From contig JAZOCC010000024.1 in assembly GCA_045596385.1 (NCBI GenBank), forward strand, positions 62,001 to 126,000: a DNA stretch of 64,000 bases. Direction: 5' to 3'. How positions within the stretch are numbered: position 1 is the stretch's first letter; each line of letters opens with the position of its first letter. This document shows positions 33,000 through 40,562 of this stretch, one piece after another. The DNA comes from SIG307 sp045596385. GTDB taxonomy: Bacteria; Bacillota; Clostridia; Lachnospirales; Lachnospiraceae. A program made the position numbers and the translations under genes. The notes below the pieces were generated by a model. It saw only the letters and a program-made list of their open reading frames with translations. It did no database searches and was not told the origin of the DNA.

Positions 33000-33235
33000 G
33001 AATCGATGATTATGTGTCCCTGGCATGGAATGCTTCGGCTTGTCTTACGCCGGAGTTGAAATTTCCTGTTTGTGCTTCGACACGCGCATTGTGTCGGAAG
33101 GGCACGGCTCTGATAAGGAATGTCGAGAGGTTGGTTCTCGACATCATAGATATAGTGTAGCAGAAAAGGGAGAGATTGACTATCTCGGAAAAGGTTACAA
33201 AGGTTTGGTGAAATTTTGGTTGTTTTGCACAAGGA
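33000..33235 (-). repeat. Rpn upstream element, solo copy 2
   Basis: This is a second copy of the region before the intact Rpn gene (20385-20605), including the TGCTACACTATATCTATGAT block and the ATGTCGAGA...TCTCGACAT inverted repeat. Homology stops near 33000, just before where the Rpn ribosome site would be; no Rpn coding region follows. The rest of the 32923-33414 gap holds only the terminator before it and the promoter at 33332. Confidence 0.75.
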
Positions 33236-33331
33236 GTAATCGCTAAGAAAATGCCGTGAAAACCGCATGGTTAGCGAGCTGGGGCGACAGGGACATAAAT
33301 TCTCTCAATAAAACTTTAATAATCTAATCTC

Positions 33332-33359
33332 TTGAACAATCCTTGTATTTGTGTATAAT
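33332..33359 (+). promoter_or_regulatory. Promoter for the DUF368 gene and zinc transporter genes
   Basis: TTGAAC (33332-33337), a 16-bp spacer and TATAAT (33354-33359). Confidence 0.72.
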
Positions 33360-33414
33360 GGTATATGGGAAGTTATTTCCTTAAGAATGTAACAAAAGCA
33401 AGGAGTACCTACAA

Positions 33415-34398
33415 ATGAATTTTATTTTAGACATTATCCGCGGTGCGGTCATCGGCATTGCCAATATTATTCCGGGTGTCAGCGGCGGCACGATGATGGT
33501 GACCATGGGTATTTATGACAAGCTGATTGGGTCCATTACCGGGATTGTAAAGAATTTTAAGAAGAGTATTAAGACATTGTTTCCGTACATTGTCGGTATG
33601 GCGTTGGGCATCGGTGCTTTTGCGTTTTTGTTGACAAAGGTGTTGCTTGTCAAAGCGCCGCTTCCGACGGCTTTTGCTTTTATCGGTTTGATTGTGGGCG
33701 GTGTACCGGTGCTGGTAAAGAAGATGATAAATGCCGGAAGCAAGAAGGCTGCGGAGTGCGGAGCAACAGAAGATGCGACGGATGCGGGAGCGGAAAATAC
33801 CAAGGAAGAAAAGTCGGTTGGAGAAGTGAAGCGGACGGATGCAACAAACACGGCTACAACAAAGAAGCCTCACCTCGCCCTGTGCATCCTTGTCTTCGCC
33901 CTGTTTTTTGCCCTGATTATCGGTATGCAGTTTATGGGTGAGGGCGCAGATAAGACGGTGACCTTCTCCGTAGGAACGGTGCTTGTTATGGTGATTATGG
34001 GGGTGCTGGCAGCTGCGGCTATGGTAATTCCGGGTGTCAGCGGTTCCCTGCTCTTATTGGCCTTCGGTTATTATAATGCGGTGACCGGTGCGGTGACGGA
34101 TTTTATTTCTGCAGTGTTTGATTTGGAGATTGCCACGGCGTGGGACAAGTTTTTGATTTTGTTTCCGTTCGGTGTCGGTGTGCTTCTGGGTATTTTCTTT
34201 GTGGCAAAGTTAATCGAGTGGTTGCTTGCAAAGCATGCGAGATTGACCTATTGCGGCATTTTAGGTCTGGTATGTGCATCTCCGATTCCGGTGTTTTTAA
34301 ATGCCTTAGGCGGGCCGGTAGGCGCAGTGGCGATCGTTGCCTGTGTGATTACCTTTGGAGCCGGTTTTGCAGTGGCTTATGTGATGGGAAGAGAGTAA
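33415..34398 (+). CDS. DUF368 membrane protein (undecaprenyl-phosphate translocase family)
   Basis: The 327-residue polytopic protein has the family signatures RGAVIGIANIIPGVSGGTMMVTMGIYDKLI (~9-38) and, in the second half, AAAAMVIPGVSGSLLLLAFGYYNAV (~199-223). These two inverted PGVSG repeats are diagnostic of DUF368, shown in 2022-23 work to recycle undecaprenyl phosphate (PopT). A charged 50-residue loop (~108-158, rich in Glu, Lys, Thr) between halves is an insertion. The next gene starts two bases after the stop, so the two are probably co-translated. Confidence 0.88.
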   Translation: MNFILDIIRGAVIGIANIIPGVSGGTMMVTMGIYDKLIGSITGIVKNFKKSIKTLFPYIVGMALGIGAFAFLLTKVLLVKAPLPTAFAFIGLIVGGVPVLVKKMINAGSKKAAECGATEDATDAGAENTKEEKSVGEVKRTDATNTATTKKPHLALCILVFALFFALIIGMQFMGEGADKTVTFSVGTVLVMVIMGVLAAAAMVIPGVSGSLLLLAFGYYNAVTGAVTDFISAVFDLEIATAWDKFLILFPFGVGVLLGIFFVAKLIEWLLAKHARLTYCGILGLVCASPIPVFLNALGGPVGAVAIVACVITFGAGFAVAYVMGRE

Positions 34399-34399
34399 A

Positions 34400-35545
34400 A
34401 TGGCGAAGAGAAAAGCATTGTTTATGATTGGTCTGCTGGCGGTGGCGTTTGGGTTGACTGCAATGGTGGTGGCTTTTGCGGAAAAGGAAGAAAAGTCCGA
34501 GGGGCTTCTTTGCGTGACCTCCTTTTATCCGGTGCAGCTTTTGGCGGAAGCAGTGACGGAGGGGGCAGAGGGGGTTACGGTGCGGAATCTGACGGAGAGT
34601 CATTCCGGCTGTATTCACGATTATACCCTGACGACCCGGGATATGCGATTGCTGTCCGAAGCAGAGTTGTTTTTGATTAACGGCGGAGAGATGGAGCTGT
34701 TTTTAGAAAAGGCAGCGGCAGAATATAAGGATTTGGAGATTGTGGATACTTCTAAGGGGTATGCCTTTTTGGAGGGTGTGGAGCATAGTCATAATCACGG
34801 GGAGGAAGTGCATGAGGAAGAGGATGAGCACCTCGCAGAGTCCTGTACGAACCCGACCCATGAGCACGGGGAAGAAGTGCATGAAGACGAGAAACATACA
34901 GCAGTGGGAGACGATCACGACGAAAAAACTCATGAGAGTCATTCCCAGGCTATCAATGCCCACCTCTGGATGGATATTGACGGGTATATGTTACAGCTTT
35001 CCCGGGTGGAAGAGGCCTTTGTAGCGGCAGATCCGGCACAGGAGGAGTTGTACCGGAGGAATGCGGAGGCCTGCCGGGGGGAGCTTGCAAAACTAAAAGA
35101 AGAGTATGCGGTAGTCAGGGAAGCACTTTCCGGAAAGGAAACGGTAGTTTTTCATGAGGGCTTCGTATACTTGTTAAATATGCTTGGAATCGAGAGCGTG
35201 CATTGTCTTGCTATGGATTCCGATACCCAGATTGCTGCGGGAGAAGCCGCAGAGATTATGGAGGAGTGCAAGCGTCACGATATTACCGTGTTGTTTGCGG
35301 AGGCTGATTATGCGCAGTCGGTAAAGGATACCTTTGCTACGGAGCTGACTGCAGAGGTTATTGTGTTAGATCCGGTGACGGGAGTGCGGCCTATAGATGC
35401 GGTTGCTGACGGGGCTGAGGCAGCATCCGCTGATTTCGAAGGTAATGCTTATGGGACAGGCAGTACCCTGAAAGGCGTTTCCCTCTATTGTGAAATCATG
35501 CGCCGTAATTTAGATTGTATCAAGCAGGCCTACGGTGTACGTTAG
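34400..35545 (+). CDS. znuA: Zinc/manganese ABC transporter substrate-binding protein
   Basis: The 381-residue protein has an N-terminal hydrophobic signal/anchor (LFMIGLLAVAFGLTAMVVAF), no lipobox Cys, and a cluster A-1 fold (VTSFYPVQLLAEAV, IHDYTLTTRDMRLLSEAELFLINGGEMELFL). A His-rich acidic loop (~130-185, HSHNHGEEVHEEEDEH and similar) is a classical zinc-binding feature of ZnuA/AdcA. Conserved HLWMDI, FHEGFVYLLNMLGI and FAEADYAQSVKDTF supply metal ligands. The loop favours zinc over manganese. It sits in an operon with ATPase and permease. Confidence 0.9.
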   Translation: MAKRKALFMIGLLAVAFGLTAMVVAFAEKEEKSEGLLCVTSFYPVQLLAEAVTEGAEGVTVRNLTESHSGCIHDYTLTTRDMRLLSEAELFLINGGEMELFLEKAAAEYKDLEIVDTSKGYAFLEGVEHSHNHGEEVHEEEDEHLAESCTNPTHEHGEEVHEDEKHTAVGDDHDEKTHESHSQAINAHLWMDIDGYMLQLSRVEEAFVAADPAQEELYRRNAEACRGELAKLKEEYAVVREALSGKETVVFHEGFVYLLNMLGIESVHCLAMDSDTQIAAGEAAEIMEECKRHDITVLFAEADYAQSVKDTFATELTAEVIVLDPVTGVRPIDAVADGAEAASADFEGNAYGTGSTLKGVSLYCEIMRRNLDCIKQAYGVR

Positions 35546-35610
35546 ACGAGACTGATCGTTGTGGGGCGGACGGGCGTTTCTGCCCGGAAACCGTGCGGTA
35601 AGGAGGAAGT

Positions 35611-36396
35611 ATGTTCGGTAGCTCGGAAAAGAAAAAACGAAATAAAGAATTAAGGAAACGTGCCGGACATCTTTCGGAACGTGCGGCCTGCGGTCTGCAT
35701 TGCATCAAGATGGAGGATATCGGTGTATATGCGGGAAAGACGCCCATTATCGAACATGTCAATGTGCATATTCATTGCGGAAAGCTGACGGCGATTATCG
35801 GCCGGAACGGTGCCGGAAAGTCAACGCTCATCAAGGCGATTCTCGGGGAAGTGGCTCATGAAGGCATCATCGAGTTCCGCGATATGAAGGAAAATAAAGT
35901 AAAGAAGTTAAAAATAGGCTATGTACCGCAGCACCTGAATGTGAAAAAGGATGCGCCGGTCAGTGTATATGACTTATTTGCCGGTTGTATCAGCAATGTA
36001 CCGGTGTTTTTGTATCGGAAGAAGGCGCTATACAACGAGATATTAAATCGTCTGGCGCTGTTTGAGGCGGAGAATCTGATTGATAAGCGGCTGGGTGATT
36101 TGTCCGGCGGTGAGTTGCAGAGAGTGCTTCTTTCCATTGCCTGTACTCCGGTGCCGAATTTGTTACTTCTTGATGAGCCGGTGTCCGGGGTGGACCGGAA
36201 GGGAATGGAATTGTTTTACCGGACTATTCATAATCTAAAGGAGAAGTATGATTTGTCCGTGATTCTGGTGTCTCATGATTTGACGCTGGTGAAGGAATAT
36301 GCGGACTCGGTGATTTTGTTGGACAAGACGGTACTGAAGGAGGGGACTCCGGAAGAGGTTATGGAGAGTGATGAGTTCCATGAGGTTTTCGGGTAA
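35611..36396 (+). CDS. znuC: Metal ABC transporter ATP-binding protein
   Basis: The 261-residue ABC ATPase has Walker A IIGRNGAGKSTLIK (~67-80), Q-loop YVPQHLN, signature LSGGELQRVLLS (~163), Walker B LLLLDEPVSGVD and the H-loop VSHDLTLV. The first ~35 residues (Lys/Arg-rich, ERAACGLHCIKMEDI) extend beyond the usual ZnuC start. AAGGAGGAAGT precedes ATG 35611. It is the second component of the zinc transporter. Confidence 0.92.
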   Translation: MFGSSEKKKRNKELRKRAGHLSERAACGLHCIKMEDIGVYAGKTPIIEHVNVHIHCGKLTAIIGRNGAGKSTLIKAILGEVAHEGIIEFRDMKENKVKKLKIGYVPQHLNVKKDAPVSVYDLFAGCISNVPVFLYRKKALYNEILNRLALFEAENLIDKRLGDLSGGELQRVLLSIACTPVPNLLLLDEPVSGVDRKGMELFYRTIHNLKEKYDLSVILVSHDLTLVKEYADSVILLDKTVLKEGTPEEVMESDEFHEVFG

Positions 36397-36470
36397 AGGA
36401 GGTTCCGGATGTTTGGGCAACAGATGCCGTAGGTTGTTTTAGAAGCAGACGAAGAAAGGAGGCCCCGGAA

Positions 36471-37274
36471 ATGGAGTTTTTAAGCTACGGATTTATGCAG
36501 AATGCGCTTATTGCAATCTGCATTATTACGCCGTTGTTCGGTATTTTGGGTACCATGATTGTGAATAACAGGATGGCGTTTTTCTCCGATGCGTTGGGAC
36601 ATTCCGCACTGACCGGTATGGCCATCGGCGTGCTTCTCGGCATTGCGGGGACGGATGTGCCGATGCTGTTGTTCGCTTTGGCGTTTGCTCTTATTTTGAA
36701 TCATATGAAGCGGAAAAGTTCAGCTTCCACCGACACGATTATTTCCGTGTTTTCATCGTTGGGAACTGCGGTTGGTTTGGTGATATTATCCCGAGGCGGT
36801 AATTTTTCCAAGTATTCCGCACTTTTGGTAGGTGATATTTTAAGCATTACCGCAAAGGAGATTTTATGCCTGCTGGGTGTGTTGGTTCTGACAATTGTGT
36901 TCTGGCTGGTTTGTTTTAACAAGCTCCATACCTGTAGTGTAAATAAAAGTCTGGCCATGAGTAAGGGCGTTCCGGTTCGGTTGATTGAGGATTTGTTTGC
37001 GGTGTTGATTGCGGTAATCGTGATGCTTTCCATTAAATGGGTGGGCATATTAATCATAAATGCACTGCTGATTTTGCCGACGGCGGCGGCATCGAATATT
37101 TCGGCGAATATGCGGGAGTATCACCTGTTTTCCGTGATTCTTTCCGCAGCGTCGGGACTTATCGGCCTGGTGCTGGCGTATTATTTAAATGCGGCGGTGG
37201 GACCGACCATTGTTATTGTGGCAGCGGTATTTTTTGCGGCAACCTTTTTTGCACGGCCGTTGTTCCGAACATAA
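36471..37274 (+). CDS. znuB: Metal ABC transporter permease
   Basis: The 267-residue polytopic protein has eight or so membrane helices. LSYGFMQNALIAICIITPLFGILGTMIVNNRMAFFSDALGHSALTG is the canonical start of the ZnuB/MntB permease family (the DALGHSALTG turn), and IKWVGILIINALLILPTAAA is the standard C-terminal motif. AGGAGG precedes ATG 36471. The operon order substrate-binding, ATPase, permease is normal. Confidence 0.92.
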   Translation: MEFLSYGFMQNALIAICIITPLFGILGTMIVNNRMAFFSDALGHSALTGMAIGVLLGIAGTDVPMLLFALAFALILNHMKRKSSASTDTIISVFSSLGTAVGLVILSRGGNFSKYSALLVGDILSITAKEILCLLGVLVLTIVFWLVCFNKLHTCSVNKSLAMSKGVPVRLIEDLFAVLIAVIVMLSIKWVGILIINALLILPTAAASNISANMREYHLFSVILSAASGLIGLVLAYYLNAAVGPTIVIVAAVFFAATFFARPLFRT

Positions 37275-37347
37275 CCGAAGGGTGTTTTGTGAGATAAGAT
37301 AAGTTCGCTTTTGGCGTTTTTATAGTTTTACATATGGGAGGATTTTT

Positions 37348-38469
37348 ATGAAGGACAAGGATATTTACAAACGGATTCTGGTGAATTTTCTGGTAACGAT
37401 TGTGGCAGTGGTGCTTGTGGTGCTGTTTACGGGGGATTTATTGCGCTTTTTCCTGCCGTTTGTTATCGGTTTTGTGATTTCGGCCATTGCTAACCCGATG
37501 GTGCGTTTTTTGGAAAAGAAGATGAAGGTGAAACGTAAGTACGGTTCGGCGATTATTATTGTGCTGGTATTGGCGGCAGTGGTCGGCGTATTGTATTTGA
37601 TCGGATATATTCTGGTGCGGGAATTGATGGACTTGATTGCCGATCTTCCGAAGCTGTTTACGTCTGCTCAGGAGCTGCTGAAGGAACTGTCGGATAAGCT
37701 GTACGGTGTTTTTGAGAAACTGCCGGAGGGCGTTCAGAACGGAATCGGCAGCGTGGGAAGCAGTCTGGAGTCCTGGCTGGATAATGCGGTTGCGAACTTT
37801 AAGATGCCTTCCATCAGTGCGGCCGGAAATTACGTGGGTGGCTTCATTGAAGGTATCTTAATCGGTATTATTTCTATTCTGGCGGCGTACTTTTTCATTG
37901 CGGACAGAGATAAGCTTGTGGATGGACTGAAACGGATTGTACCGACATCCTTTCAGGAGTACTACAGCCTGGTAATGAATAATATTAAGTCTGCTATCGG
38001 CGGATATTTTAAGGCGCAGTTCAAGATTATGTTAATCATTATCGTAATTTTGTTCATCGGGTTTGAGGCGCTGGGGGTAAATTATTCCTTCCTGTTGGCT
38101 ATTTTGACTGCGTTTCTTGATTTGCTCCCGGTGTTCGGTACCGGTACGATTATCGGACCGTGGGTTGTGGTGGATATTATTACCGGTAAATATATCGAAG
38201 CGGTTGTATTGACGGTATTGTATCTGGTGTGTCAGTTTACGAAGCAGATGCTTCAGCCGAAGATGGTGGGTGACAGTATCGGATTGAATCCGCTGCTGAC
38301 TTTATTCTTTATGTTTGTAGGCTACCGGTTCGGCGGCATTCTCGGTATGATTATCGGTATTCCGGTGGGAATGATTCTTGTGAATTTCTATCGTATCGGT
38401 ATCTTTGACCGGTTGATTCGCGGATTTAAGATTATCGCAAAGAGTATTAACGATTATCGGAAATATTAG
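37348..38469 (+). CDS. AI-2E family transporter
   Basis: The 373-residue polytopic protein has N-terminal helices (ILVNFLVTIVAVVLVVLFTG), an extracytoplasmic helical segment (~95-150) and C-terminal helices with LTAFLDLLPVFGTGTIIGPW (~250-270), NPLLTLFFMFVGYRFGGILGMIIGIPVGMI (~312-340), the diagnostic AI-2E/PerM (YtvI-like) motifs. In spore formers the family includes sporulation-related members. Substrate unknown; not necessarily AI-2. GGGAGGATTTTT precedes ATG 37348. It starts 73 bases after znuB with no terminator, so read-through is possible. Confidence 0.88.
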   Translation: MKDKDIYKRILVNFLVTIVAVVLVVLFTGDLLRFFLPFVIGFVISAIANPMVRFLEKKMKVKRKYGSAIIIVLVLAAVVGVLYLIGYILVRELMDLIADLPKLFTSAQELLKELSDKLYGVFEKLPEGVQNGIGSVGSSLESWLDNAVANFKMPSISAAGNYVGGFIEGILIGIISILAAYFFIADRDKLVDGLKRIVPTSFQEYYSLVMNNIKSAIGGYFKAQFKIMLIIIVILFIGFEALGVNYSFLLAILTAFLDLLPVFGTGTIIGPWVVVDIITGKYIEAVVLTVLYLVCQFTKQMLQPKMVGDSIGLNPLLTLFFMFVGYRFGGILGMIIGIPVGMILVNFYRIGIFDRLIRGFKIIAKSINDYRKY

Positions 38470-38560
38470 AATGTGAGAGCTCGGGGAGCAGGGTGCACGG
38501 GCATAAGCGGTGCGTTTGCTTGCCGGGCTTTGTTTGACTATAGAGAAAGGAGCGACGGTT

Positions 38561-39328
38561 ATGGCGGGACAGGAAGTGATTTCCGTAGAAGAATTGAATG
38601 AATTGCTTTCCAGGTATGCCATCGGGAAAAAGCCTCTGGCGGCGCTCCTTGGCTGGGGTGCGACGACGGTGCTCCGCTATGGGTCAGGGCTGTGCCCGGT
38701 AGGAGAGTACGGGGCTCATTTGAAGAGATTGTATGAAGAACCGTTGTTTTATCTTGAGGTACTGGAGGAACATAAGGACCGGTTGACACCGGTAGCCTAT
38801 AAAAAAAGCAAAAATGCGGTGCTGTCTTATTTGACGTCATCGAAGCTTTGGTGTGGCGTGCAGTACCTGATTGAACGGGCAAAAGGGGATATATCTCCCA
38901 TGCGCGTGGTGCTGACGCTGTATTATGCCCAGGCCTTCTCTTTGGGGCTGACGGACAAGGCACTGTTTTGGGAAGAATGCGATTTGTCTTCTGCCGGAGT
39001 GCCGTATGCGTATCATTATGAACAGTTACTGCAGACAGGGATTAAGCAGGGCATTTCCGCCGAAGGGCTGTTTACGGAGGCGGAGGAAGTGTTTCTTGAT
39101 GCGGCTTACCGGATGCTTCTTTGGTACGGTCCTGCGGAACTGGAGCATATTTTTTCCGCGGAGCGCAAATACCTCCGCATCAGCCGTATGGAGGGCGGAG
39201 GAAAGAAAATAAAAAATGCCGCCATCGGCGGATTCTTTAAAAAAGTAGTGCAGGGCTATAAAATTACCCGCCCGGAGGAATTTAACCTGTATTTTGCGGA
39301 ACGGACGGGCAGAGGGCGGAAGAGATAG
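38561..39328 (+). CDS. HTH plus SocA/Panacea-like protein, antitoxin-type
   Basis: The start is ATG 38561, behind GAAAGGAGCGAC; ~255 residues. The N-terminal ~110 residues read as an Xre-like helix-turn-helix (ISVEELNELLSRYAIGKKPLAALLGWGATTVLRYGSG, followed by YEEPLFYLEVLEEHKDRL). The middle SPMRVVLTLYYAQAFSLGLTDKALFWEECDLSSAGVPYAYHY resembles the SocA/DUF4065 (Panacea) core with its YYAQA helix. Panacea domains neutralise diverse toxins in toxin-antitoxin pairs (PanAT). No toxin-like partner is adjacent, so it may be an orphan regulator. The family call is by eye and moderate. Confidence 0.6.
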   Translation: MAGQEVISVEELNELLSRYAIGKKPLAALLGWGATTVLRYGSGLCPVGEYGAHLKRLYEEPLFYLEVLEEHKDRLTPVAYKKSKNAVLSYLTSSKLWCGVQYLIERAKGDISPMRVVLTLYYAQAFSLGLTDKALFWEECDLSSAGVPYAYHYEQLLQTGIKQGISAEGLFTEAEEVFLDAAYRMLLWYGPAELEHIFSAERKYLRISRMEGGGKKIKNAAIGGFFKKVVQGYKITRPEEFNLYFAERTGRGRKR

Positions 39329-39391
39329 TGAGGAAACGATAGGGTGAAGAAGCTTTATACTTAATTTCCTTGTAAAAATTTCAAAAAGTAC

Positions 39392-39437
39392 TTGACTGTA
39401 AACCTTGTTGATACCGTACAGTGAGGGTATCACAAGG
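39392..39437 (+). promoter_or_regulatory. MerR-type promoter with 19-bp spacer
   Basis: TTGACT (39392-39397), a 19-bp spacer and TACAGT (39417-39422). An imperfect inverted repeat CCTTGTTGATACC (39403-39415) / GGTATCACAAGG (39426-39437) surrounds the -10. An over-long spacer and an inverted repeat are the hallmark of MerR-family autoregulated promoters. Confidence 0.7.
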
Positions 39438-39457
39438 AAAAACAGGAGGGATTTTAG

Positions 39458-40207
39458 ATGACAATCAAAGAAGTGGAACAATGCCTCGGAGTGCCGAGAG
39501 CAACGGTTCGTTTTTATGAAAAGGAAGGACTGCTCAGTCCGACCCGGGGAGAAAACGGTTACCGGGAATACAGCGAAGAGGATGTTGTGCAGTTAAAGAA
39601 AATCATTATCCTTCGTAAGCTGGGATTTGCGGTATCGGATATCGAGGATGTGCTGGACGGGGCAAAGCCTATGTCTGAAGCACTGGAAAGCAACATAGAA
39701 AACCTGACGAGACAGATGCAGGAATTACAAGGTGCAATGACCCTTTGCCGAAAAATGCAGGAGAACGGAGAACAAATTGAAACCTTCGATGCCGAAAAAT
39801 ATTGGAATGCGGTAGAAGAGGAAGAAAGAAAGGGCAATCGTTTTCTGGATATTGCGAAGGATGTGGTGAAATTTGAGAAGGGAGTTGTGCTGGAATATCT
39901 GGGCTTGGCAGACTTTGACGGAAATCCGAAGAGTAAACGGGAAGTAATAGCTCACTGGATCGGATTTGTGGTTGGAGTGATTGCCGCAAGCTGTTTGATG
40001 GTAGGTTTGCTTGATATTCGGATTTCGGTAAAACCGGTTGTATGGGGCGTTCTGCTGGCACTTCTTTTGGAGAATGTGATTAAAGTACCGATATATCTTC
40101 TTTCGAAGAAATACCCGAAGGTAAAAGCAAACCGTGATATTATATGGATGATTTTTTGGGTGGTAGTGATAGCTACATCGTTGATATTGTTAAAAGTATA
40201 TTGTTAG
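39458..40207 (+). CDS. MerR family regulator with C-terminal membrane helices
   Basis: The 249-residue protein starts MTIKEVEQCLGVPRATVRFYEKEGLLSPTRGENGYREYSEEDVVQL, a clean MerR winged helix-turn-helix, followed by a coiled-coil linker (~70-115) and a Trp/Lys-rich hinge. The C-terminal ~90 residues carry about three membrane helices (IGFVVGVIAASCLMVGLLDI, VVWGVLLALLLENVIKVPIY, IIWMIFWVVVIATSLILL). A membrane-tethered MerR may sense an envelope signal. AGGAGGGATTTT precedes ATG 39458, and its promoter has MerR geometry. The last residues are VYC, with the membrane part close to the end. Confidence 0.85.
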   Translation: MTIKEVEQCLGVPRATVRFYEKEGLLSPTRGENGYREYSEEDVVQLKKIIILRKLGFAVSDIEDVLDGAKPMSEALESNIENLTRQMQELQGAMTLCRKMQENGEQIETFDAEKYWNAVEEEERKGNRFLDIAKDVVKFEKGVVLEYLGLADFDGNPKSKREVIAHWIGFVVGVIAASCLMVGLLDIRISVKPVVWGVLLALLLENVIKVPIYLLSKKYPKVKANRDIIWMIFWVVVIATSLILLKVYC

Positions 40208-40221
40208 AGGATTGAACATAA

Positions 40222-40278
40222 GGTCGGCATGTCTGGTTTTTTCTAAGAGAACCATAAGGACACGTCGGCCTTGTTTTT
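40222..40278 (+). terminator. Terminator of the merR-like gene
   Basis: A ~14-bp stem with wobbles (40221-40234/40259-40272) has an inner GGTT/AACC pairing and ends in six T. Confidence 0.65.
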
Positions 40279-40561
40279 TGCGCGGCGGCTCGGGCGTGGC
40301 GATTTCTTACGATTTGTTCAAGACGCTATAAATAAGTTCAGCGGCATTACAATAATTCGTTTTTGCCTTTCCCGAAGGGGCGCGCTTTTAGCGTAGTCGA
40401 AATCGCCTCCTAGAAAAGACTGGGCGCTAGGCCGCTCCCGAGCGTCCTAGTCGTTCTTGGAGGAAGTTTGACGGAGCGTTGCGCTCAGCAAAAGAGAATT
40501 ATTATAATGCCGCTGAACAGTTAGAACGGTTTCACAAATCGTAAGAAAGGGAAGCCGCGCA
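40279..40561. repeat. 283-bp foldback (palindromic) element 1
   Basis: It occupies the whole gap between the merR-like and typA stops. The arms pair throughout: 40279-40286/40554-40561 (8 bp), 40303-40317/40534-40548 (15 bp perfect), 40336-40358/40496-40518 (22 of 23) and the apical 40406-40428/40441-40463 region (~18 of 23). No transposase or reading frame lies inside. It looks like a MITE-type foldback element or a very long stem structure. Confidence 0.8.
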
Positions 40562-40562
40562 G

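Noticed and set aside
33077..33083. TTCGACA inside the solo Rpn upstream element
   Set aside because: It is part of the GACAC...GTGTC inverted repeat and is not kept in the other copy, so a Spo0A site is unlikely.
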